A stretch of 62,657 nt of DNA. Source: Pseudomonadota bacterium (GTDB taxonomy: Bacteria; Pseudomonadota; Alphaproteobacteria; Sphingomonadales; Sphingomonadaceae). This document shows positions 49,625 to 59,486 of the stretch, one piece after another. Within the stretch, counting starts at the first letter, position 1. Each line of letters starts with the position of its first letter. The notes under the pieces are model-generated. The model was not told the origin of the DNA, did not search any database, and saw only the letters and a program-made list of their open reading frames with translations. The stretch spans positions 1 through 62,657 of the forward strand of contig JAFEEX010000013.1 of assembly GCA_018240895.1 (NCBI GenBank). Direction: 5' to 3'. The translations under genes were made by a program, and so were the position numbers.

Positions 49625-52396
49625 TCACCCATGCGCCCCGAATACATTGGCGATAGCGGTGGTGATCCGCAGGGACAGCGCCTGGGCGCGTTCGATCGGT
49701 TCGATGAAATCGCTGTGGATCGCGTCATAGCCAACCGCTGCCTTGTCCGGATAATCGGTCGGTTCGCTGACTGAAAAGTCGCCAATCCCCGGGAAGTGGA
49801 CCGGGAACGCGCGGCGCAGTTGAGCCAGCGCTTCCTCTATCCGCAGGGTGAAGACCATTTCCAGCACGTCCTCGCGGCTGATGTCATTGGCGCGGCTGAA
49901 CGCGGGGACTGACACGGCTTTCAGGAACATATGCTGGAACAGCGCCAGGCGCAGCGCCTGCAGCACGCCCAGCATCCGCCGGGTATGTTCCCGGTCTGGC
50001 AAGGGCGCTTCATCGGGGATCAGGTCCAGCAGCCGGTGCAGCTTGAGCGCATCGACCCGCAAGCGTGAGGCAAGACGGCGAAACACCCCGGTCCGGTCAT
50101 CGGTGGTCAGATATTCGGCCAGGGCCAGACAGGCATCGGCAATCTGGTCTTCATCCCCGCGATAGGGGCGGCTGGACCAGTAAGCCGAATTGAACAGTTC
50201 GCCAAAGGCGGCAACGGTCTTGATGCTGGCCAGGGCGTTGGCGGCGCGGACCAGCCGGACCAACTGACGCCCGCGCGGGCTTTCACGCAGCAGCGCGGCG
50301 ATATCCTCATAATTGCCGTCCGCCGCGGTGCCGAACCCGGCGATCACATTCACCGGATAGCCAAGCTGTTGCAGCACGGCGTTGTGGGGAATCGCGCGAA
50401 TCTGGCGCAGGTTCATCTCGCGGTCGGCGGCCAAGTCTGACTGGCGGCGGCTTTTGCGGCTGCCGGTGTCGTTAAGCAGGCCCAGGCCAAAAGCCGTCAC
50501 CGCGCGCGGATAGGTTCGGCTGGCCAGGTATCCCTGCTGAACCCGGCGGATCGCGCGGTAGAAATCCAGGCTAAGGTCAGTGCGGCGATAGAACGGATCG
50601 GCTGGTGCAGCGGGATCGGTCCGGGCTGGGGCCGCCTCGGCAAAGCGGGTCAGCGTGGCCAGCGCCAGTTCCGGCGTGCCGAAAAACAGATAGCCGTCCC
50701 CGCCCTGAAAGCTGACTTCGGGTTCAAGCCGGATTCCGGCGCGGGCAAAGCGCCGCCGCGCCCAGGGTGACAGCGGCCATTCAACCCGGTCCGTAAAGGA
50801 CGAGGGGTGCGCGCCGCGGCCCATCGATTCGCCGTGGGTGTTGAACACCAGCGCGGCAACATCGGTAAGGCCATTGGCAACCATCGCTTCAGACAGGCGG
50901 CCTTGCAGCCGCTCGATCGCCAGGGCCGCAGGGATCTGGCCAACGAACCGCCCGGCATCGGAAAAGCCGGTCTGGACAGAAACCCGGCCCCGCGTGCGGG
51001 CATAGTCGCGATAGGCATCTTCGGCCAGCAAGGCGTCAAGAAAGCGCCCGCCATGCTCCAACGCGGATTCGGTTTCGAACAGCGGGGATACGTCAACCTT
51101 GTCCGCAATGCCGAACAGGCGTGCGTAGTAAAGCGCGGCCAACACGGTGGTTGGCTGCTCGGTTTCGGCAATCAGCATCCGGATCGGCGCGTCGGCGTCC
51201 ACGTGATGCAGGATTTGCGCCATGGCCAGAAACTGCCGCACGGCGGTTGAATTCTCGATCGCCAGCGCGGCGAAATTGGTCCGCAACGGGCTGGCCTCCG
51301 CCAGCAATTCACGCATCCGTACCAGCGCGGCCTGGCTGGCAAGATCAAGCTTGCCATCAGGATCGATCCGGCGGCGGATCGCGTTCTGCAACTGGCTGGA
51401 ATTCACCCGGAAATGGACCCAGCCCATCCCCAGTCCATCGGCGCGCATTGCCGCCGCCAGCACCAGCAGGGCCTGGGCATGGGTGTCATCGGCGTGAGCC
51501 GCCACCCCCTCTAGTTCGGAAATGATCGCGGAAAGGCTGGTCAGCTTGTCTGGATGATCGGCGGTCAGGCTGTCAGCGGCGGCCGAAAGCGCGGCGGGTT
51601 CGGCAAGATCGGCGGCGAACAGGTCAGCCATTTGCGCGGCATGGGCAGCGGCGCGGACCAGGCGGGCGGAGATCTCAGGCACAAGCGGCTCAGCCTGCGC
51701 GGCATAGCGGCTCAGCCGTTCCGCCTTTTCGGAAAGGCGATAGCGCAGCGATGTTGCCCATGAAATGTCAGTGCGCCCGTCCATGTCATAGCCAACCCAG
51801 GTGGCCAGCCGCAGCGGCATGGGGGACAGGCCGCGCCACTGATCGGGCCAGCGGCTTCGTGCCTCTGCCAGCATCAGCGCGTTGATCCGGTCGCGCGCAT
51901 CCTGCGCCCGGGTCATCGCCGCCATCGCCGCGGCGTGTTCGGTATCAAGCGTGATCGCATCGCGGTCATGCGGGGCGACGCAGGCGGTCTGCGCGGCGAT
52001 GTCGCCCGATGATGCCGCGTCGGCCACGGCCTCGGACTGTCGCCGCGTCAGCAGGAAAGTCGGGTGTGCGGTGAATACCACATGGAGCAATGGATGGCGC
52101 AGCCGCTCGGAAAAGGCGGCAAAATCGTCTGCGGCGATCAATGTGCGCAGCCGCGCTTCGTTTTCGGCCGGACTGACCGGGGCGATCAGCCGGTTAAGCC
52201 GCGCGGCGCGCGCCAGCAGTCCATCGCATTCAAGTTCAGCCACCAGCGCGTCAACGTCGTTCAGGCTGATCTGGCCGCTTTCAAGCTCGCGCGACAGTTC
52301 CAGCCCAAGCTGGAATACCGGATTGAACAGCGGGGTTTCCGCCGTGTGCGCGTGAAGCGCCTGCAACCGCTGCTCAAGCCGGGCGCAACGGGTCAT
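49625..52396 (-). CDS. Diverged phosphoenolpyruvate carboxylase-like protein
   Basis: The 923-residue product has the length and block order of PEP carboxylase, including VSPLFETESALEHG, but each catalytic motif deviates. HPTE is HPTF (about 111-114), GGDRDGNP is GYDMDGRTD (about 202-210), GYSDSxKD is GFSDAGRFVG (about 477-486), HGRGGxxGRGG is HGESMGRGAH (about 521-530), and the C-terminal QNTG is GAHG. The His of TAHPT remains. It may be a PEPC with unusual kinetics, an enzyme with a different substrate or a regulatory pseudoenzyme. Its ATG 52396 overlaps the eda stop (ATGA), so it is the last gene of the Entner-Doudoroff operon. An upstream in-frame start within eda was rejected. Confidence 0.8.
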   Translation of the reverse strand: MTRCARLEQRLQALHAHTAETPLFNPVFQLGLELSRELESGQISLNDVDALVAELECDGLLARAARLNRLIAPVSPAENEARLRTLIAADDFAAFSERLRHPLLHVVFTAHPTFLLTRRQSEAVADAASSGDIAAQTACVAPHDRDAITLDTEHAAAMAAMTRAQDARDRINALMLAEARSRWPDQWRGLSPMPLRLATWVGYDMDGRTDISWATSLRYRLSEKAERLSRYAAQAEPLVPEISARLVRAAAHAAQMADLFAADLAEPAALSAAADSLTADHPDKLTSLSAIISELEGVAAHADDTHAQALLVLAAAMRADGLGMGWVHFRVNSSQLQNAIRRRIDPDGKLDLASQAALVRMRELLAEASPLRTNFAALAIENSTAVRQFLAMAQILHHVDADAPIRMLIAETEQPTTVLAALYYARLFGIADKVDVSPLFETESALEHGGRFLDALLAEDAYRDYARTRGRVSVQTGFSDAGRFVGQIPAALAIERLQGRLSEAMVANGLTDVAALVFNTHGESMGRGAHPSSFTDRVEWPLSPWARRRFARAGIRLEPEVSFQGGDGYLFFGTPELALATLTRFAEAAPARTDPAAPADPFYRRTDLSLDFYRAIRRVQQGYLASRTYPRAVTAFGLGLLNDTGSRKSRRQSDLAADREMNLRQIRAIPHNAVLQQLGYPVNVIAGFGTAADGNYEDIAALLRESPRGRQLVRLVRAANALASIKTVAAFGELFNSAYWSSRPYRGDEDQIADACLALAEYLTTDDRTGVFRRLASRLRVDALKLHRLLDLIPDEAPLPDREHTRRMLGVLQALRLALFQHMFLKAVSVPAFSRANDISREDVLEMVFTLRIEEALAQLRRAFPVHFPGIGDFSVSEPTDYPDKAAVGYDAIHSDFIEPIERAQALSLRITTAIANVFGAHG

Positions 52397-53007
52397 TGCC
52401 CCAGGCCCGCCGCCGTTCTTGCCGCCGCCTCGATCGCGGCACCATCGGGCGCGCCCTTGGGCACGATCCACGAGCCGCCGCAGCACAGCACCGCATCCAG
52501 CGCCAGCCAGCCGGGGGCAGTGGCGGCGGTGATCCCGCCGGTCGGGCAGAACCGCACCGATCCGAACGGGGCGGCAATCGCCTTCAGCGCCGGGATGCCG
52601 CCATTGGCTTCGGCCGGGAAGAATTTGAACCGGTCAAGCCCCAGGTCAAGCCCGCGCATGATGTCAGCTGAGGTGGCGACGCCGGGCAGGAAGGGGACAT
52701 TGGCTGCAATCGCGGCCTTGGCCAAACCGTCAGTCAGACCGGGCGAAACGATGAATTCGCTGCCAGCCTCCAGCGCGTCTTCCAGCGCGTGCCCGTTAAG
52801 CACGGTGCCGGCACCGACGATCGCGCCTTCCACCTGCTTCATTTCGCGGATCACGTCGAGCGCGCTGGCGGTGCGCAGGGTTACTTCCAGCACCGGCAGG
52901 CCGCCCTTGACCAGTGCTTCTGCAATCGGGCGGGCGTGCGCCACCTCGTCGATCACCAGGACCGGAATCACCGGGGCCTTGCGCATGATGGTTTCGATCG
53001 GGCTCAC
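52393..53007 (-). CDS. eda: 2-Dehydro-3-deoxyphosphogluconate (KDPG) aldolase
   Basis: The 204-residue enzyme splits KDPG into pyruvate and glyceraldehyde 3-phosphate, the final Entner-Doudoroff step. KDPG/KHG aldolase motifs are present: PVLVIDEVAHARPIAEALVKGG (start region), LEVTLRT, VGAGTVLN, FIVSPGL, PGVATSADI, the Schiff-base Lys in RFKFFPAE and FCPTGGI. It starts with GTG, overlapping the glk stop codon (GTGA), and its stop overlaps the PEPC-like start (ATGA). Confidence 0.96.
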   Translation of the reverse strand: MSPIETIMRKAPVIPVLVIDEVAHARPIAEALVKGGLPVLEVTLRTASALDVIREMKQVEGAIVGAGTVLNGHALEDALEAGSEFIVSPGLTDGLAKAAIAANVPFLPGVATSADIMRGLDLGLDRFKFFPAEANGGIPALKAIAAPFGSVRFCPTGGITAATAPGWLALDAVLCCGGSWIVPKGAPDGAAIEAAARTAAGLGQ

Positions 53008-53981
53008 GACGTATGCTCCTTGGCGAATGCGGCTGCGGCCCCGAACAGGCCGGGCTGGGGATGAGTGATAAGCCGCACCGGCAAGGCGGCCATCAGTGCT
53101 TCAAAGCGGCCCTTGGCCACGAAGCGGTTGGCAAAGCCGGATTTCAGCAAGGTATCGCGAATCCGCAGTCCAAGTCCCCCGGCAATCACCACGCCGTTGG
53201 CCCCCTGGGCCAAGGCCATGTCACCGGCGAAGGACCCCAGCGAAAGGCAGAACCGGTCAACCGCGGCGGCGGCCAGACTGTCTTCCCCGCTGGTGCCAAG
53301 GCTCCACAAGGTGCGGTCGTCCAGCGGCTTGATGGCGCGTCCTTCCATGGAGGCAAGCGCTTCATAGATGTCGACAATGCCGGGGCCGCACACCACCCGC
53401 TCCGCTGAAACGCGGCGATAACGCAGCCGCAGTCGGGCAAGGATCGCATCCTCGATCGTGTCGATCGGGGCAAAGTCAACGTGCCCGCCCTCGGTCGCCT
53501 GAACCCGGTAGTCGCCCGATCCATCGCGCCAGAGATGCGCAACGCCAAGGCCGGTGCCCGGGCCGACAATGGACAGCGTGCCGCTGGCCGGAAGCTCTAC
53601 GTCGGGGCCGGCAAGGTGGATGAAATATTCGCTGCCGGCGCGCGCTACCGCGTGGCCAACCGCGCCGAAATCGTTGATCACGGTATAGCGATCAACGCCC
53701 AGCTTCTCCCGGATCAACGCCGGGCGGATGATCCACGGATTGTTGGTAAAGCGAATGATTTCACCCCCCACCGGCCCGGCGATCGCAATCGCGACCGCAG
53801 GCGGCAGCTTGCCACCCTGCAGATCGGTGAAATGTTCCCACGCGGTCTGGAAGCTGGCGTGATCCTTGGTGTGAAGCGTAACCGGATCACCCAGCCCGAT
53901 CGCGCCATCGCTGCCAATTGTGGCAAGAGCGAAGCGCGCATGAGTTCCGCCGATATCGACGGTGACGAGATCATTGTTCAC
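53004..53981 (-). CDS. glk: Glucokinase
   Basis: The 325-residue enzyme makes glucose 6-phosphate from glucose and ATP. It shows the bacterial Glk motifs [48 protein letters not shown] and the late GGLGLRI. It starts with GTG 53981 overlapping the edd stop (GTGA) and ends overlapping the eda start. It feeds zwf, which is first in the operon. Confidence 0.96.
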   Translation of the reverse strand: MNNDLVTVDIGGTHARFALATIGSDGAIGLGDPVTLHTKDHASFQTAWEHFTDLQGGKLPPAVAIAIAGPVGGEIIRFTNNPWIIRPALIREKLGVDRYTVINDFGAVGHAVARAGSEYFIHLAGPDVELPASGTLSIVGPGTGLGVAHLWRDGSGDYRVQATEGGHVDFAPIDTIEDAILARLRLRYRRVSAERVVCGPGIVDIYEALASMEGRAIKPLDDRTLWSLGTSGEDSLAAAAVDRFCLSLGSFAGDMALAQGANGVVIAGGLGLRIRDTLLKSGFANRFVAKGRFEALMAALPVRLITHPQPGLFGAAAAFAKEHTS

Positions 53982-55792
53982 AGTCCGGCCTCCGCCAACA
54001 TGGCCGATGCGCCGTGTTCGGCGCCATCGGCGTGATGCCTGAACATCGCGAACAGCTCACGCCCCATGCCCATTTCGGCGCGCGGGGGCACGGCGGGTTC
54101 GCGGTGCGAGATGTCTTCCAGCACTTCCAGCGTACCGGTGTTGGCGCACAGCCGCAAACGGTCTCCATCGCGCAGATAGGCAAGCGCGCCGCCGGCCAGC
54201 GCCTCTGGCGTGACATGGATTGCGGCGGGCACCTTGCCCGATGCGCCGCTCATCCGCCCGTCGGTTACCAGTGCAACCTTGTGGCCGCGATCCTGCAGCA
54301 CGCCCAGCGGCGGGGTCAGCTTGTGCAGTTCGGGCATTCCGTTGGCGCGTGGTCCCTGAAAGCGGACCACCACGATCACGTCGCCGTTGAGTTCGCCGGC
54401 CTTGAACGCGGCCTGCACCTCTTCCTGGGTTTCGAACACGCGGCACGGCGCCTCGATCGTCCAGCGTTCCTTGTCGACCGCGCTGGTCTTGAAGGTGGCG
54501 CGGCCCAGGTTGCCCTTGACCAGCCGCATCCCGCCATCGCCCTGGAATGCCTGACTGACCGGGCGGAGCATGGTATCATCCCCGCTTTCAGCCGGGGCGG
54601 GGCGCCAGACCAGCTTGTCATCATCAAGCGCGGGTTCCTTGGCATAGGCGGCCATGCCGCCTTGCGCCACGGTCAGCACATCGCCGTGAGCCAGCCCTGC
54701 ATCGACCAGTTCGCGCACCACAAAACCCATTCCGCCGGCGGCGTGGAAGTGGTTCACGTCGCCCGCGCCGTTGGGATAAACCCGGGCGATCAGCGGCACG
54801 GCGGCGGACAACTCGTCAATGTCTTCCCAGTCGATCCGGATTCCGGCGGCGCGGGCCATGGCCGGAATGTGGATCGCGTGATTGGTCGATCCTCCGGTGG
54901 CGAGCAGGCCGACCACCGCATTGACGATCGCCTTTTCATCCACCACCCGCGCCACCGGGCGATAATCGCTGCTCTCTCGCCCGATCTCGCTCAACCGGTG
55001 GACTGCGGCGCGGGTCAGGGCGGAACGCAGCGGCGTATTCGGCGGGATGAAGGCCGCGCCGGGAATGTGCAGCCCCATCATTTCCATCATCATCTGGTTG
55101 GAATTGGCGGTGCCATAGAACGTGCAGGTGCCCGCCGAATGATAGCTGGCGCTTTCGCTTTCCAGCAGATCGGCGCGGCTTGCCTTACCCTCGGCATAAA
55201 GCTGGCGGACCTTTTGCTTTTCCTTGTTGGCAAGGCCGGACGGCATCGGCCCGGCGGGGATGAACACCGCTGGCAGGTGGCCAAACCGCAACGCGCCGAT
55301 CACCAGCCCGGGCACGATCTTGTCGCAAATGCCCAGCAGGGCCATGCCATCGAACATCGCGTGGCTCATCGCGATCGCGGTTGAAAGCGCGATGGCATCA
55401 CGGCTGAACAGCGACAATTCCATCCCGTCCTGCCCCTGGGTCACCCCGTCGCACATTGCCGGCACCCCGCCGGCGACCTGCGCGGTTGCGCCAACTTCGC
55501 GTGCGTAAAGCTTCATCGCTTCGGGATAGCGGCCATAGGGCTGATGCGCTGACAGCATATCGTTGTAAGCGGTGACGATCGCCAGATTGGGGCCGCGCCC
55601 GTGCGCCAGCGCCGGCTTGTCTCCTTCAGAAGCGGCAAAGCCGTGGGCCAGGTTGGAACAGGACAGCGCCCCGCGCCCCGGAAAGCGCTGCGCCTCGCGG
55701 TCGATCAGGTCAAGATAGCGGCGGCGGCCATCTTTTGACCTGTCGATGATCCGGGCGGTAACCCGTTCCACCGCGGGGTGGAGCTTACTCAT
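53978..55792 (-). CDS. edd: Phosphogluconate dehydratase
   Basis: The 604-residue iron-sulfur dehydratase converts 6-phosphogluconate to KDPG. IlvD/Edd motifs are present: [48 protein letters not shown], the [19 protein letters not shown] block, [16 protein letters not shown] and [18 protein letters not shown]. Cluster cysteines in MCDG, GICDK and GTCTF are intact. Its start overlaps the zwf end by 8 bp and its stop overlaps the glk GTG start. Confidence 0.97.
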   Translation of the reverse strand: MSKLHPAVERVTARIIDRSKDGRRRYLDLIDREAQRFPGRGALSCSNLAHGFAASEGDKPALAHGRGPNLAIVTAYNDMLSAHQPYGRYPEAMKLYAREVGATAQVAGGVPAMCDGVTQGQDGMELSLFSRDAIALSTAIAMSHAMFDGMALLGICDKIVPGLVIGALRFGHLPAVFIPAGPMPSGLANKEKQKVRQLYAEGKASRADLLESESASYHSAGTCTFYGTANSNQMMMEMMGLHIPGAAFIPPNTPLRSALTRAAVHRLSEIGRESSDYRPVARVVDEKAIVNAVVGLLATGGSTNHAIHIPAMARAAGIRIDWEDIDELSAAVPLIARVYPNGAGDVNHFHAAGGMGFVVRELVDAGLAHGDVLTVAQGGMAAYAKEPALDDDKLVWRPAPAESGDDTMLRPVSQAFQGDGGMRLVKGNLGRATFKTSAVDKERWTIEAPCRVFETQEEVQAAFKAGELNGDVIVVVRFQGPRANGMPELHKLTPPLGVLQDRGHKVALVTDGRMSGASGKVPAAIHVTPEALAGGALAYLRDGDRLRLCANTGTLEVLEDISHREPAVPPRAEMGMGRELFAMFRHHADGAEHGASAMLAEAGL

Positions 55793-57224
55793 TCCAGGTC
55801 ACTCCATCGCGCTCGGCCAGGGCAATCGCTGCGGACGGCCCCCAGGTGCCGGCCGGATAGCCCTTTGGCTTGATCCCGTGTTCGGCCCAGCTTGCGCGGA
55901 TGTCATCGATCCAGTCCCACTGCGCCTCAACCTCGTCCCGGCGGACGAACAGCGTCTGGTCACCCTCGATCAGGTCCAGCAGCAACCGTTCATAGGCGAT
56001 CCGCTTCTTCGGCCCGGCAAAGGCATCGGGCATGGTGATGTCCAGCGGCACACTGCGCAGGCGGATGCCTTCGCGGTCAAGCCCCGGCACCTTGGCCATC
56101 AGCTGAAGCTGGATGTTCTCTTCAGGCTGAATGCCTATCACCAGGGCATTGGGCTGCGTCAGCGCCCCGCGCGAAGCGAAGATCGAATGCGGCACCCGGC
56201 GGAAATTGACCACGATTTCGGTCATCCGTTCGGGCAGGCGCTTGCCGGTGCGCAGATAGAACGGCACGCCCTTCCACCGCCAGTTGTCAAGGTGCGCCTT
56301 GATCGCCACGAAGGTTTCGGTGTCGCTGTCGTGGCCCAGTTCCTCGTCATAGCCGGGCACCGGCTTTCCGTCGATCGCGCCCTTGCGGTACTGGCCGGTT
56401 ACGGTTTCGCCCGGTTCAACCAGCCGCAGGGCGCGCAGCACCTTGACCTTTTCATCGCGGATTGCGGTGGCGTCGTAATTGGCGGGTGGTTCCATCGCCA
56501 CCAGCGCGAGCAGTTGCAGCATATGGTTCTGCACCATGTCACGCAGCGCTCCGGCCCCGTCATAATATGCCACGCGGCTTTCCAGCCCCACCGTTTCGGC
56601 AATGGTGATCTGGACATGGTCGATATGCGCCGCGTTCCACAGCGGTTCGAACATGATATTGGCAAAGCGCAGCGCCAGCAGGTTCTGGACGGTTTCCTTG
56701 CCCAGATAGTGATCGATCCGGAAGATGCGGTCTTCGGGAAAGGCTTTGGCCACCGCGTCGTTGATTTCGCGGCTGGATTCCAGATTGGTGCCCAGCGGCT
56801 TTTCCAGGCCGATCCGCACCTTGTCTCCGGTCAGCCCCGCCTGTGTCAGGCCGGCGATGGTCGGTTCGAACAGGCTGGGCGCGGTGGACAGGAATATCGC
56901 CATGCCCTTGTCAATCGTCCCGATCTCGTCCGACAGGTCAACGAAATGGCTGGCGTCATTGGCGTCAAGCGTCTGATAGGACAGGCGCGGCAGAAAGCTG
57001 TCGATCGCGGATTTGCGGAAATCGGGCAGGTACTTTTCCAGCGCCTGACGGGCAAAGGCGCGGTAGCTGTCATCGTCATAGTCTGACCGGGCCGTGCCGA
57101 TGATCCTGAGTTCGGGGGAGATCAGCTTGTCATCATGCAGCGCGCAGAGCGAGGGCAGCAGCATCCGCTGGGCCAGATCGCCGGTTGCGCCGAACAACAG
57201 CAGACGGTCTGCGGTGAAGCTCAT
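55785..57224 (-). CDS. zwf: Glucose-6-phosphate 1-dehydrogenase
   Basis: The 479-residue enzyme oxidises glucose 6-phosphate to 6-phosphogluconolactone, entering the Entner-Doudoroff route. Motifs: [28 protein letters not shown], the active site [26 protein letters not shown] and [15 protein letters not shown]-like (here [10 protein letters not shown]). ATG 57224 follows AGGAGA. It is the first gene of the operon zwf-edd-glk-eda-PEPC-like. No pgl (lactonase) is in the operon. Confidence 0.97.
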   Translation of the reverse strand: MSFTADRLLLFGATGDLAQRMLLPSLCALHDDKLISPELRIIGTARSDYDDDSYRAFARQALEKYLPDFRKSAIDSFLPRLSYQTLDANDASHFVDLSDEIGTIDKGMAIFLSTAPSLFEPTIAGLTQAGLTGDKVRIGLEKPLGTNLESSREINDAVAKAFPEDRIFRIDHYLGKETVQNLLALRFANIMFEPLWNAAHIDHVQITIAETVGLESRVAYYDGAGALRDMVQNHMLQLLALVAMEPPANYDATAIRDEKVKVLRALRLVEPGETVTGQYRKGAIDGKPVPGYDEELGHDSDTETFVAIKAHLDNWRWKGVPFYLRTGKRLPERMTEIVVNFRRVPHSIFASRGALTQPNALVIGIQPEENIQLQLMAKVPGLDREGIRLRSVPLDITMPDAFAGPKKRIAYERLLLDLIEGDQTLFVRRDEVEAQWDWIDDIRASWAEHGIKPKGYPAGTWGPSAAIALAERDGVTWNE

Positions 57225-57435
57225 CGTCGAATCTCCTGAAGGCCGGAAATTCGCGGAGTGTCCCCGGCCATGGCGCACCTAGCAGTGGGGGCGGATGCGC
57301 GCCAGTGCGGCGCAAACCAATTCAGGCGGTTCGCGCCCTGCCCCTTTGCTGAATACGTCTGTGGCCGCGGGGCGGCTGCGGCGTTTGCAGGGCGGCGACC
57401 AGTTGGGTAGCTTTCCTCATAGAGGAGATTCGCCG

Positions 57436-58842
57436 ATGCGCCGTACATTGCTGCCCGCCCTTGCCCTGCTTCCGCTTGCCGCCGCGCCCGGGGCGGCGCA
57501 GGCCAGGCCCGTCGATACCGCCGCGGCAGAGGGGCAGACGCTTGATCTTGCCAAACGGCTGATCGCGGTCCGCTCTGTCGCCGGGCCGGACAACCGCACT
57601 GTCGACGCGCAAAAGATGGTCAAGGATGCGCTGCTGGCCGCCGGCTGGAAGGACGGCGATGTGGAGATCGTTCCGGTCAGGGATACCGCCTATCTGATCG
57701 CGACCTGGCCGGGCAGCGACCCGAAGCTGAAACCCCTGGTGATCTCTGGCCATCTTGACGTGGTAGAGGCGAAACCAGCGGACTGGCAGCGCGATCCCTT
57801 CACCCCGGTTGTCGAGAACGGCTATCTGTTTGGCCGCGGAGCCAGCGACATGAAATACGATGCCGCACTGGCCACATCGACCCTGATCGCCATGCGCAAG
57901 GCCGGCTATGCGCCGCGCCGGACCGTGGTGCTGCAATTTTCGGGCGATGAGGAAACCACGATGTATACCAGCCGCCTGATTGCGGAGCGGCTGAAGAATG
58001 CCGACCTGGTGATCAACATCGACGGCGGCGGGGGCACCTTTGACGAGGCCAGCGGCAAGCCGCTGTACTGGACCTGGCAGGGCGCGGAAAAGACCTATGA
58101 TGACTATCAGCTGGAAGTGACCAATCCCGGCGGCCACAGTTCCGCGCCGCGGCCAGAGAATGCGATTGTCCAGCTTGCCCAGGCGGTGGAGCGGATCGGG
58201 GCCTATCGCTTTCCGGCGGAGATCAGCCCGCTGACCAAAGCCTATTTTGAAAAGGCGGCCCAGTTTGAAAACGATCCGAAACTGGCAGCGGCGATGCGCG
58301 CTTTTGCCGCCAATCCGCAGGATCAGGCGGCGCTGGCCACTCTGCGCGCCAATCCATCCTACGTCGGCAAGGTGGGCACAACCTGTGTCCCGACGATGAT
58401 CGCAGGGGGCCACGCGCAGAACGCGCTGCCCCAACGCGCCACCGCCAATGTCAACTGCCGCGTCTTTCCAGGCCACAACCGCGAGGAAATCCGCCTTCAG
58501 CTTGAAAAGGTGGCGAACCTGCCAGGGCTGAAGGTGACGGCGGTTTCGGGCGAGGATTCGATTTCCTCTCCCACTTCGCCGATGCGGCCTGATTTTCTTG
58601 CCGCAATGAACAAGGCGCTGGGCAAGGCCTGGCCCGGTACGCCGATTTTCCCGTCGCAGTCATCGGGCGCGTCGGATTCTATGTGGTATCGCGCGCTGGG
58701 CGTGGCCAGCTATGGTGCCAGCCCCGGCTTCAGCAAGGACTCCGACGATTTCTCCCATGGGCTGAATGAGCGGGTGTCATTGCGCAATACCGGGCCGGGC
58801 GTGGCCTATTACCTCAGCCTGTTCACTGACCTGTCAAAATAG
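57436..58842 (+). CDS. Exported M20-family metallopeptidase
   Basis: From ATG 57436, preceded by GAGGAG, the product is 468 residues with a signal peptide (PGAAQA|RPV). M20/M25/M40 motifs are complete: SGHLDVVE, GRGASDMKYDAA, FSGDEETT with the catalytic Glu, NIDGGGG, and a dimerisation domain around TNPGGHSSAPRPENA. These are di-zinc carboxypeptidases, dipeptidases or amidases. Its 3' end overlaps the convergent TetR gene by 20 bp. It is divergent from zwf. Confidence 0.92.
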   Translation: MRRTLLPALALLPLAAAPGAAQARPVDTAAAEGQTLDLAKRLIAVRSVAGPDNRTVDAQKMVKDALLAAGWKDGDVEIVPVRDTAYLIATWPGSDPKLKPLVISGHLDVVEAKPADWQRDPFTPVVENGYLFGRGASDMKYDAALATSTLIAMRKAGYAPRRTVVLQFSGDEETTMYTSRLIAERLKNADLVINIDGGGGTFDEASGKPLYWTWQGAEKTYDDYQLEVTNPGGHSSAPRPENAIVQLAQAVERIGAYRFPAEISPLTKAYFEKAAQFENDPKLAAAMRAFAANPQDQAALATLRANPSYVGKVGTTCVPTMIAGGHAQNALPQRATANVNCRVFPGHNREEIRLQLEKVANLPGLKVTAVSGEDSISSPTSPMRPDFLAAMNKALGKAWPGTPIFPSQSSGASDSMWYRALGVASYGASPGFSKDSDDFSHGLNERVSLRNTGPGVAYYLSLFTDLSK

Positions 58843-59425
58843 CGTCCAGCGCGGTGCGGGCGATTGCTCCGGCTTCGTCCGCGCTGAACGCCTGGGGGGA
58901 CAGGCACAGTTCCAGCCACAGCCCGTCGATCAGCGCGGTGATGGCGATACCCGCGTGCCGCAGCCGCGCAGGGGGTGCGCCGCAGGCCCCCAACAGCGCT
59001 TCAAGCCGGGCGCGGAAAGCGGCGTATTGCTCGTCATGCTGGCGCGCGATTGCCGGGCGGGACCGCACCAGGCTCCAGAAGGCGATCCAGGTGGCAAGCA
59101 GTTCGCCGCTGGCCACCGGCGGGGCAAAGCTGGCGGTGACGAAGGCGTTCAGGCGGGCGCGCGGATCAGTGCCGGCACGGGCCAGCGCGGCGTCAATCGT
59201 CTCGGCCACCCGCGCTTCGACGTGGGCATAGGTTTCCGCAACCAGCGCGTCGATCCCGTCAAAATAGTGGCCGACAAGCCCAGGTGATACCCCGGCGTCC
59301 ACCGCGATCGCGCGGACGCTGGTGCCCGCCACCCCGCCGCGCGCCAGCACCCGCGCCGCCGCCTCGATCAGGCTCAGGCGGCGGGCATCGGGTTCGGCCC
59401 GTTTGAAGGCAGGCTTGGTGCTCAC
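58823..59425 (-). CDS. TetR-family regulator (BetI-like)
   Basis: From GTG 59425 the protein has 200 residues, with the TetR helix-turn-helix RRLSLIEAAARVLARGG then VRAIAVDAGVSPGLVGHYF, and a C-terminal ligand domain containing LATWIAFWSLVRSRPAI, as in BetI-type regulators of choline and betaine genes. It is divergent from a Rieske oxygenase gene, and an inverted repeat with CTTGTTG/CAACAAG arms lies between them. It likely represses that gene and perhaps itself. ATG 59494 would extend into the Rieske gene and was rejected. Confidence 0.85.
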   Translation of the reverse strand: MSTKPAFKRAEPDARRLSLIEAAARVLARGGVAGTSVRAIAVDAGVSPGLVGHYFDGIDALVAETYAHVEARVAETIDAALARAGTDPRARLNAFVTASFAPPVASGELLATWIAFWSLVRSRPAIARQHDEQYAAFRARLEALLGACGAPPARLRHAGIAITALIDGLWLELCLSPQAFSADEAGAIARTALDAILTGQ

Positions 59426-59441
59426 TTGCGCTGCCTTACCA

Positions 59442-59465
59442 CTTGTTGTACGATTGTCCAACAAG
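59442..59465. promoter_or_regulatory. Candidate TetR-type operator
   Basis: CTTGTTG (59442-59448) and CAACAAG (59459-59465) form an inverted repeat with a 10-nt centre that is itself partly symmetric (TTGTACGATTGTCCAA). It lies in the 61-bp gap between the TetR-type and Rieske genes, 22 bp before the latter's start. Confidence 0.55.
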
Positions 59466-59486
59466 CAAGGGAGTCGCGGAGCCGCC

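Noticed and set aside
54014-55384. Open frame of 456 codons antisense to edd
   Set aside because: Shadow of edd, rich in His, Gly and Gln; no motif or ribosome-binding site.
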